From Rhynchopus sp. YZ270_cl-10 (taxonomy: Eukaryota > Euglenozoa > Diplonemea > Diplonemida > Diplonemidae), in NCBI GenBank assembly GCA_964035575.1, contig OZ037880.1:1240001-1304000 (forward strand): a stretch of 64,000 bases of DNA, read 5' to 3'. Each line of letters begins with the position of its first letter. The first letter of the stretch is position 1. The notes beneath the pieces are model-generated. The model did not search any database and had not been told where the DNA came from. It worked only from the letters and a program-made list of their open reading frames with translations. The translations under genes and the position numbers were made by a program. Positions 41,842 to 50,586 of the stretch are shown here, piece after piece.

Positions 41842-44644
41842 ATGAGCGAGAAGAATGGGCAGCCCATTACAAAGCGGCCTTCAAGCGGGCTGTTGGGTCG
41901 GGTCATGAAAGGGAACCGGAATAAAGATTTGAAGAAGCTAGTAAAAGAAGGGGGAGAGCCAGTACAAAAGGGCTTCCTCAAGAAATATAAAGAGAAGGAT
42001 GGGGAGTGGAAGCAGCGATGGGTGGAGCTGAGGGGGGGATTTATGATGTGGTCGCGGAGCACGGGAGGGAGAAATGATTATAAAGACTACATTGAGTTGA
42101 CGGGGGCGAAGCTGATTGATGAGTGCAGCATGTTTGGCCTAGATGCTTCAGGGCAACCAAAAGGGAAGAGCGAGGCCGTAGTGTACTCAGTCGAGAAGGG
42201 CAAAACCAAAAACATGGGGACCATGAAGGAGAAGATGGCAATGTCGCACCGGTACTCATGGAGAATAGAGCCTAAGGGTGGAGGCCCCGCCCACATCTTC
42301 GCAGCAGGGGGTGACCACGAGAAGGAAGAGTGGTGGCGTGCCATCCTCAAAGGCATCCGCTCCTTCGAAACGCCACCAACAGGTGAACTACCGAAGCGAA
42401 ACCTCGAGGAAGTACCACTGTTTTCGAATCAAGAGGTCAAACCAACATCAATCCCTCGGGCGCAGGTGGAATTTGACTTTTTGAATGTAGTAGGAAAAGG
42501 AGCATATGGACGGGTAATTAAGGTGCGTGAGAAGGCGACCGGGAACATCTATGTGTGCAAAGTGCTTGAGAAGCAGGCAATTCTGCACAACCGTATGCTG
42601 CGTGAGGTGCGCAAGGAGCAGGCGCTCCTGCAGCAGGTGCAGCACCCGAACATCGTGGACCTGATCTCCGCCTTCCAGACACGCGACAGGGTCTTCCTTG
42701 TCATGGAGTTCCTCAGTGGTGGTGAGCTCTTCAACCTTATGACGTCAGAGCCCACGAAACGGTATGCTACGTGGGTAGTTGATCATCTGGCTTAAGGATA
42801 AAAGCGGCACAAGGTGGTAAGAGATCAACGTAATGGTCTAGGTGCACCTCTGCTGGAGCTTCTGTCAGCATGCTGCCTTCGGTGTGCACCTCCGCCTCTT
42901 GGTTGTGGCATGCGAAGCATACGAAGCATGATGGCAAGCTGCATACAGTATATTGCAACGTATCACAAAACACACACCACAAAACACAACAGGTTTTCTG
43001 CAGACCGAGCCCGCTTCTACGCCGCCCAGCTCGTCCTCGCAATAGAGTACCTTCACTCTATTAAGATCATCCACTGCGACCTGAAGGCCGAGAACTGCGT
43101 CCTCACACGCGACGGGAACATGAAGCTGACCGACTTTGGCTTTGCAACGACGATTCACGAAGGCGAGAAGATCATCAAGCGCAACGGGACGCCAGTGTAC
43201 ATGGCACCTGAGATGATCAAGGTGAACCACGAGACGGGGTACACATACACCGTGGACGTGTGGAGCCTGGGTGTGCTCATCTACGCCATGCTCACTGGGT
43301 ACTTCCCCTTCCACGGGGAGACCCCGCAGATCACACTCCGGTACGCATGCGAGCGCGACCTAGCCTACCCACCCGGCATCCACGTCGGCGACGACAGCCG
43401 TTCCCTCCTCAAACGATGCTTAGAGCGCAACCCCCAGGCCCGCATCACCTCCACCCAGATGAAGAGCCACAAGTATGTTCTTCAGATTTTTCTGTTTTAA
43501 AGAAAGTGATGTCAGCTTCTGATGCGTGATTGTCAACAAAGGTGACATCTGGAGGTGTATTTCAATCTTTCAAAACGGGTTGACTCAGAATTGTATTTGA
43601 CTTTCTCTTTTGTGCCATTTTTTCCCCAACCCTAAACAGATTCTTCTCCAGCATCGACTTTGTGAAGCTTTACCAGAACAAGGTGACACCTCCGTATATC
43701 CCTGATGGAAAGTATGTCTCGTTTATTTGTTTGCTTTTTTACCCGTGTCCTGCGTCTGCCGATGGACTTGCGTTTTCCAGAAGCAGAGGAAGAGCGACTG
43801 CTCATGTGACCCTGTCACCTACGCTTCTTTAACGTCGTATCCCTTCTATGTCACCAGATGCTTCTTCAGACGCCCCATCTTCTTGTTTTTCTGTGCCACA
43901 GCCCGATATCTAGGAATACATCACTCGCATTGGCGCTGCTTCTCTGTATCATCTTGCCTATCATAGGTTCTAAGATATTCTTCGAGCACAGTCCCCAGCT
44001 ACCGGCTCCGACAAATACGGGGACAGTCCTGTATTACTAACATTGTGTCACCCAGCAGGGTGCTACTTCTCGCTGTTAACGCTAGGTGGAACCCATTTCC
44101 CTATACCATTTATAAACTAATTCTGTCTAACATTCGATCTAAACTATGTACATGCAGGGTATTATTTTTTTTTATACCTACAAGCGTAGCTTAAAGGAGA
44201 AATAGGTCCATACTGTGGGTGTTATAACGTTATCTATAACGTTATTGACGTTATAGATACCGTTATAACACCCACAGTATGTAGGTCCTCAGATATGGTC
44301 GCCAATCACCCAGGGTAATTGTGCAATCAACGAAAAAAAAAACCGTTTTTCCTTTTCCTATCAGAGTTACTATTTCTTCTTTAAATCATTGCACCCACAG
44401 CGTTGTGCACCATGAAGAGTCGAGCAACCTCGAGCTGGCAAGGGAGGCCATGGTGTCCATGAACAGTGTGCACGCAGGGGACGCAGTGTTCAGCGGCTTC
44501 CCATTCGTCAGGAGCAAAAGCACGCAGTCGCATATGCTCAGCTCGGGGCAGATCATTGGGGAGACAGAAGACGCATCGAAGGGCGAAGACTACCTTGAGG
44601 AATTAGGCAGACCTGTCCAAGTGCAGAAACCTGGCGGTAAGTGA
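41842..44644 (+). CDS. PH-domain AGC protein kinase (AKT/PKB-like) with altered regulatory sites
   Basis: Four exons: 41842-42761, 42993-43472, 43640-43711 and 44401-44644, giving 571 residues. Residues about 40-174 form a PH domain (FLKKYKEKDGEWKQRWVELR ... EKEEWWRAILKGI), expected to bind membrane phosphoinositides. The kinase domain has the Gly loop GKGAYGRV (218-225), Lys240 (YVCKVLEK), hinge MEFLSGGELF, catalytic loop HCDLKAEN (334-341), TDFGFA (353-358) and APE (378-380), then an AGC tail. So the catalytic Asp and DFG are present. The usual HRD Arg is Cys335; the PDK1-site Thr before GTP is Lys369; and the hydrophobic motif is F521-SGF-P525-F526, with Pro at the phosphosite. Together these suggest an enzyme active without the normal AKT phosphorylations. 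The 689-nt third intron holds an hp-I repeat with a palindromic insertion. Confidence 0.88.
44175..44325 (+). repeat. hp-I repeat interrupted by a palindrome
   Basis: ATACCTACAAGCGTAGCTTA then AGGAGAAATAGGTC, interrupted at 44209-44281, then continuing TAGGTCCTCAGATATGG and TCGCCAATCACCC. The uninterrupted relative is at 31302-31395. Confidence 0.85.
44209..44281. mobile_element. 73-bp palindromic MITE with 6-bp target duplication
   Basis: The two 33-nt arms (starting CATACTGTGGGTGTTATAAC) are complementary with one mismatch, around a 7-nt centre. TAGGTC flanks it on both sides (44203-44208 and 44282-44287), and the paralogous empty site at 31334-31339 has a single TAGGTC. A diverged relative is at 40528-40573. 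It is too short to code for anything, so it moves, or moved, with help from another element. The superfamily is not clear from a 6-bp duplication alone. Confidence 0.88.
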
Positions 44645-45336
44645 TCCAAAAAAAGAAAAACGAAAATCAATGATTCAGTTTTCGACAGCGTTTTGTACTC
44701 ATTTTTTTGGAAAATGAGGGGGAAAAAATGAGGGTAAGGGTGGGGTGTGGGCAGGGACCGTAAAGGCGTCTGCACGTTAAATAACTCCACTTCCCCCCCC
44801 TTTTTTCCCCCGGAGACTAAGCAGTGTGGGCTGCTTAGTTTCACTCTTTTTTATAATAAAAAAACTTTTCTGATCAAAAACCACTTTTTAGAGAAATACC
44901 CCTTTCCCCCCCCTCTCGCATACCTACCTCACAAGAGGAACTGGTTCTTTTTTTACTATAGTTTTTTTTTTTTTTTTGAGAGTGCACGAGAAATACATCT
45001 TTCAAGATTTGCCCCCTTTTTTGGCCTCAAAGAGGGTTTCCTCTGCACGGCTAGGTAGTCAGTGGGTAATAAAAAAATATCACCACAGAATATTTATTAC
45101 ACACTTTTACGCACAAAGCAAAAGTAAGGCAGAGTTTGTTTCATATCAGCCATTGCATTTGAGAGGCTTTGCCCTATGAACAAAGAAGAAGGGGAGAAAA
45201 GAGGAAAGCAAAACAAGAAAGAAAAATGCACCATTGTAGAGTATACCCTGATACTGGTATTCAAAAAAAAAAAAAAAAAAAAAAAAACAACAACAACAAA
45301 AAGAACCTCCCTAAAAAAAAAGCAAAACAAAAAATA

Positions 45337-45384
45337 TAGTGTAGCACACTCTAGGGTGGCTACACTAATACAACCAAGTTTTCA
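45337..45384 (+). repeat. hp-G repeat with perfect 9-bp stem
   Basis: TAGTGTAGC and GCTACACTA pair perfectly around ACACTCTAGGGTG; tail ATACAACCAAGTTTTC and A run. Compared with 399-446 a single G-to-T change restores the middle base pair. Confidence 0.85.
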
Positions 45385-46274
45385 AAAAAACAAAACAGCG
45401 AACGTTCTAACACAACACCCCCCCACACACACACAGCCGTTTTTAGGCAACACTTCAACGCGGAATTCACTGCCATTTTTTTTATTTTTTATTTGCGATT
45501 TTTTCACCTTTTTTCTTACCATCTCCCCCTTTGTACTCACTCTTCGGTTTTTTAATATAAATACAAGCGTAACATACATTGCACCCGTCTTCTGGACAGG
45601 TGACTGTTGATACAACAAAAAAAAATGTAACCAAACTATGCCCCCTCCCCCGTCCATTTGTGCAAAGAACGCTACAAAACCAAATATTCGGGAGGGGGTT
45701 TTTCGTGCTTTTCTCTTTGAATCAAAATTGAGTATTTTTTGATTTTTTTTCTTCTTCTAAATTGCTACTTTCTCCATTTTTTTTCCCCCAGCGTGTTCCA
45801 CGATATTGGGATGCGGGAAAAAAACGGCTTTGGCTGACAGTGAGGACCCAGCTGTACGGTGCTTTTGTTGATACAGCACGTTGCGTGTTGTGTGCATGAG
45901 AGAGGTAGAAGGGTTGTGTCCGTGGGGGAGAGGGTGGAAAAAGGAGAAAAGAGATAATTTTTTTTGTTGTGTACCACCTGAGGGGGTCTGCACAACAGTG
46001 CTATGCGTCCAAATAAGGAAAATAATCCCTTCATTGTACTGGGCACTAAAGGCTTCAGATAAAAGAGATAGGCTGACGCAGTCTGGCACGTTGTTTCATA
46101 AAAAAAAGACAGTGGAAAAGGGGGAGTGTACTAAAACCACATACAGTTTCTTTACCTCCTTTTTTTATCCTCCATTTTTTTAAGATTTTTATTTTTGCGG
46201 TCAAGCTGAAGCTACAACCAGAATAGGGGGTGGGGGGTGGGGTGGGGGGGGGGAAGCTATAGGTTGTATTATAC

Positions 46275-46348
46275 GTGCTCGGCCCCGATCGAATACCGTT
46301 TTATACCGTATTATACGGTGTTATACGGTGCTGCTGGGGACCGAACAC
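46275..46348. repeat. Foldback of ATACCGT/ACGGTAT words
   Basis: Outer arms GTGCTCGGCCCC and GGGGACCGAACAC pair with two G-T type changes; the inside ATACCGTTTTATACCGTA folds on TTATACGGTGTTATACGGT. Confidence 0.75.
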
Positions 46349-46479
46349 CTATCATTCGTTTTATTAATTATACGAATTATTCGAATTTTGCAACCTAGGG
46401 GGGGAAAGTGTGTCTGTTGGTATCAGTTTCCCGAAGGGTAATTCGTGCTAATCAAATCAAGGCTGCGCTTAACAAAGTT

Positions 46480-46800
46480 TAACCACCCCCCTGCCTACTG
46501 TCAGCTATTGTCAAGCCTATGGCGGTATAACGTCGTTTTTGTCTGAGATTCCAACTTTCGGAAAAAATCAGTGCGCCGTGCATGGCCATTTTGAACAGTT
46601 TGCGGCACTGCAGTGGACTAGGGTTGGTGTGTACTTTAGAATTGTTACCCATCAATATACCGAGGGGGGCGAGCGAGGAGCGCCCACTTTCCATCCTCTG
46701 GTAAACCGTCATCGAACTTCAGGAGGCGTCACACTCGGTGTAATCCCCCTCGGGATGCTCTGCGACGTCCATCCCAGGACGAAGGAAGCGTGTCTGTGTG
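46480..46800. other. Unassigned stretch of mixed composition
   Basis: Balanced base composition unlike the homopolymer-rich surroundings. A 77-codon frame runs on the - strand (46479-46712) and an 89-codon frame on the + strand (46539-46808); neither has a recognisable domain, start context or introns. It might be a decayed gene or transposon piece. Confidence 0.4.
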
Positions 46801-48508
46801 TGTTATGAAAAACGGGTTGTAGGTGGTTTACTGATGTGTGCGTTTTTTTTTTGTTGCATTTTTCCAAACGTTTTCTGTCAAGACTCCTTCCCCCTTACCA
46901 TGATAGTCGAAAGAAGTTGTGGGTAGTTCCTTAGAGCGGAGCAATGCCCAGTTGTGTGTGTGTATGTACATATGTGGATATGTGGATATGTCACAGGGAT
47001 TATTAAAAATCTCAGGCATATTAGTTTTTTTTTGTATTTGGCAAACTAAACATGCGTGGTCAGGCGGAGAATTTTAGTTTTTTTTTCCTGCAAACCCCGT
47101 AAACCCTGTTCTAAACGTTTTTTTTGATTAAAGGTGTCCAACGACGCGGCTTAGGTTCATCTTATAAACTTTTCTTTTTCTTCGAGAAAAACCCCACCTT
47201 TGGTGGGAGATTTGCCAAAACAGCAAAAGGAAGGGTCGTGATTGTTGCACACCCTACCCTATCATACTTTTGGTTTTTCTTCGAAAGTATTTGATTTTTT
47301 TTATATATCTCGGAGAAGTAAGTGCCCGCGCCCCGTGGTTGTCCAAACGAGGCGTTTTGCACTTTCAACTCTTTTGAAACCATTTTTGTTTTATTGTGCG
47401 GTAGAGAAGTAGAGCGAGGCCCATCTTGCAGGTGTGTTGTTTCTTGTAGTTTCAAGCTCCTGTTCGTGGGAGATAAGGATCCCAAACCAAACCTTTTTAA
47501 GGTGACTAAGCAACTTGACGACACGAGTCTTAGGTCGTACCGCAAGCTTTCTTTTTTACATATGACTGCGCCTGTTTTATTATCCCCTTACCCCCCTCTC
47601 ACAACACTCTCTCTTGCCTATTTGATTCTGTTTACGTTCCTCTGTTCCGTTCCTTTTTGGGTGTTTTTTTGCTGTGCTTTCTATGGAAAGTATATGAAAT
47701 TGGTTTTTTGCACTGTCCGTTTTTGTGCCTGACTTTTTGAATGGATATTGGTGGCTCTTTTGGGGTGAACCCCCTTCGACCCACATTGGCACGGTGTTCG
47801 AGCCTTTTTGTGATTTCTCTAATTTACCATTTCGAAGGCTGAGTTAGCAACGAAGTTTTGTCTGTGACAGAGCGATAATGCTGCTGTACTACAACGTATT
47901 TCCCCCTTTTGAATGACAGGGTTTAAATAAAAAAAAACGACTGGCTTTTTTCTGGCCCGTGTGGCAACGTGGTTCCGTAATCGAGTCTTCTTCTAAGGAA
48001 GCTTTTTTTTTGGATTGTGTAAGCTTTTTTTTTGACTGTAAAATGTGCACGACAAACGAGAGGTCCTGGACTAGAGCTGCTCCCCCCTCCCCCCTCACCC
48101 AATTACTAGACAGGAGCTGGGAGCTGAGTATCTCCCACACCTCTGGCCTCCATGCTCCCAAACAGTGGGGAAAAATATGGCACCTAAAAGTACCCTTCTG
48201 CAATTGTCTTGTTGGGAGCATCGCATTTTTACACGGGCGTACCTGCGAGGGCTCATCTCTCCAACCTAGCTCTTCGCGTTCCGTGCCCAGTACAATGCCT
48301 CCCGAGAAAGAGAAGGTTGTAGGGAAAAAAAACGAAAGTTTTGTTAAGGTGTTGTCCTCAGGGTCAGCTTGCAAGATTTTTGTGTGTGTGTGTGTGTGCT
48401 TCTGAGTATTTCATTAATTCAAAGGTGTCGTGATAAAGAAGGGTTGAGGATGGCCTCCGTCCATACCGATTAAGTACAAAAGCCTTCGGGCGACATTGTT
48501 GTACAGAT

Positions 48509-48550
48509 CCTACCTCGGTAGGTGATTGTCGATACAACAAAAACAAAATT
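48509..48550 (+). repeat. hp-F hairpin repeat copy
   Basis: CCTAC-CTCG-GTAGG hairpin, then TGATTGTCGATACAAC and AAAAACAAAA. Together with 31195 (CCTGG/CCAGG) and 31254 (CCTGC/GCAGG) it shows paired changes in the stem. Confidence 0.75.
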
Positions 48551-49310
48551 GTTGGAGTGTGTAGTTTGCCTCGGGGGGGGGGGGGGGGGGGGTTTTTTTG
48601 TGTTGCCACCAGTTGTGCAAATCTCCACTTTTTTTCCCCCCGTCTTATCACTGTATCGTGCTAGCTTGCAGTTCTGCGTCGATTAGTGGGCGCAAAGAAT
48701 GCTCTCATTTAGCCAAAAATGGATTTGCGTTTGTTGGCTTTGTGCAGATCAAAGCACGGTATACGTACACACCCCTTCCCCCCCCGGGTATTCCACAAAG
48801 CAAGCATTGTTCGTTGGTGGGTTGAATCGACCAAGCGATATGAAGCAAAAGAGCAAACACAAAAACAAAAAAAAAGCAAAAAAAAAAAGTACAGAGAAAA
48901 AACAGGAGTGCATTAAAGAAATTAAATACGTTAGCGTGAGCGTGATGTTTGTGTACCGTTCATAGAGACGAGTCTAGTCTGGTAGTGTCGAAACTGGGCC
49001 TGCCGGACTCTGCCTGGACTCTTCCCTATAGGGTTATATATTATTATTCGTTTGGACAAAAAAAAACCATTAGGAGGAATGTTCTTGTCCACGCAAAACA
49101 AAACAAAGTAAAAAACAAAACAAAAAACAAAAAAACAGCAAAAAAAAAAAAAAAAACAAAAAAAAGACAAAAAAAAGCAAAAACAAAAAAAACAACAAAA
49201 AACCCTTCTTTTAAGTAAAGAAAAACGACCAACCATCTCCCTCCCTCATCTCCACATTCTTTCCAACACCTATGTTGCACTCACATCTCCGCCCACAGAA
49301 CACCTTAACG

Positions 49311-50339
49311 ATGCTGCTTCTCGTGGCCCTGGTGTACAGCGTTGCACAGGAGTGCGTGGAGAGGTCGCAATTAACGTCGCTTACGTTCATGGAGGGTGAA
49401 CGCAGTGTGCGCAAGCGTACAGAGGTGACACCGACGCTGCAGTGTGAGCGGAACTGTCCTCCTGGTGTGCGTGTGCGCAAGGTGGTGTGCGTGTCGATGG
49501 TAGACGACAACGGGCATCTGCGGTGGAAGTGTCCGCAACGTGACATCGAGCCTGCAGCGTACACCCTAGGAAAGTTCCGTGTTGCGTGCGAAGGATGCAC
49601 AGAGAAGTCCGACCCGCGTGTCCTAAAGGGAAGTTGTGTCCTGCGCTTTGGCCTGCGTGAGCGTACCGACCGCAGCCACACAGCGGGCACCCCCTCGCGT
49701 GTGCGCAGCTCAACAACGTACGACACCTCAGCATACTCGCGTGAGCTCGCCTCCAGCTCCTCCTCCTCGGGTACGGTCTTCCTCCTGCTGGCCGCGGCAG
49801 GGCTTGTGCTGTTCTTCATAAACCGCAACAAAGCGTTGCGCAGGGTCGACCACTCGCATGCCTATCAGGCATGGGACGCACACAGCCAAGCCCCGCCAGT
49901 TCCGCCACAGCCCTCGGCACCTGCGTGGGAGGAGCATGGAAAGGTCAGTCAAGGGTATCAAGGGCAGCAACAGTACCAACACCAAGAGCAGTACCCACAC
50001 CAGCAGTATCAGCAACAAACTCCGTACCAGCAGCAGCAGTATTCACAACAGCAGTACCCACAGCAGCAGCAACAACAACAGCAAAGCACAGGTCTCGGGA
50101 ACTGGGGCTGGCTACTGGGTGGAGTCGCCTCCTATTGGCTAGTGTCCAGTATGTTCGGTGTCAGCAGCCAGCCGCAGTACCAGCAGCAATACCCACAGCA
50201 GTACCAACAGCAGCCACATGAACAATACGAAGCCCCACACCACGAGCAGGAGGACTGGGGTCAGCAAGAGTACGACTACGGCGATGCGGGTGGCGGTGCT
50301 TCCTTCGAAGGCTTTGATGGCTCAACATCGTACGAATAA
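49311..50339 (+). CDS. SARAF: SARAF-like ER membrane protein (regulator of store-operated Ca2+ entry)
   Basis: Single exon, 342 residues from ATG 49311, which follows an acceptor-like CCCACAG (49292-49298) by 12 nt; an earlier in-frame ATG at 49272 lies before that acceptor. The N-terminus (MLLLVALVYSVAQ) is a signal peptide. The luminal domain matches SARAF/TMEM66: SLTFMEGERSVRKR, CERNCPP..VRKVVCV, LRWKCPQRDIEPAAYTLGKF, RVACEGC and VLKGSCVLRFGL, with the paired cysteines in order. One membrane segment follows (GTVFLLLAAAGLVLFFI), then a cytosolic tail rich in Gln, Tyr and Pro with a GLGNWGWLLGGVASYWL segment, as in the family (Pro/Ser/Tyr-rich tail with a GxGFWTG-like motif in human). In animals SARAF slows Ca2+ entry through STIM/ORAI. 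Whether this organism has STIM/ORAI cannot be seen here. Confidence 0.85.
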   Translation: MLLLVALVYSVAQECVERSQLTSLTFMEGERSVRKRTEVTPTLQCERNCPPGVRVRKVVCVSMVDDNGHLRWKCPQRDIEPAAYTLGKFRVACEGCTEKSDPRVLKGSCVLRFGLRERTDRSHTAGTPSRVRSSTTYDTSAYSRELASSSSSSGTVFLLLAAAGLVLFFINRNKALRRVDHSHAYQAWDAHSQAPPVPPQPSAPAWEEHGKVSQGYQGQQQYQHQEQYPHQQYQQQTPYQQQQYSQQQYPQQQQQQQQSTGLGNWGWLLGGVASYWLVSSMFGVSSQPQYQQQYPQQYQQQPHEQYEAPHHEQEDWGQQEYDYGDAGGGASFEGFDGSTSYE

Positions 50340-50586
50340 CTGAACACAACCATCTTAATCTAACCCTCATGGTAAGACTTGCCATTCTAGCCCAGAACTT
50401 TAACCGTCTAATTATAACGTACTTTCCTTACCCCACCTCAGCCACCCATCTCCACCCACTAACCACACCACGACAGAACACTTGTATCCATTCATATTTG
50501 TTAACTACACAACAGACAAAGAGCCGCAGCCACACAACAAGCCTGTTGCACACGTTGCAGCTTCGGGTTCATCTTGCAAGGCGACC
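50340..50586. other. Start of the chitinase tandem unit and its leader
   Basis: The repeated unit begins at 50468; upstream bases differ from those preceding the later copies. The leader contains TTGCAGCTTCGGGTTCATC, resembling the 3' part of hp-A, 10-30 nt before ATG. The AG at 50559-50560 may be the acceptor. Confidence 0.6.

Larger units (their letters stand above)
44645..49310. other. 4.7-kb gene-free spacer with hairpin repeats
   Basis: hp-G at 45337-45384 (perfect 9-bp stem); hp-F at about 45590-45625 and 48509-48550; a foldback at 46275-46348; an unassigned stretch at about 46480-46800; hp-A at about 47133-47180 and 47500-47560; hp-E at about 47325-47370. The A-rich block 49070-49205 precedes SARAF. 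No frame is convincing. Confidence 0.7.

Noticed and set aside
46479-46808. Short frames on both strands in the unassigned stretch
   Set aside because: Under 90 codons, overlapping, no recognisable motif. Kept only as an unassigned region.
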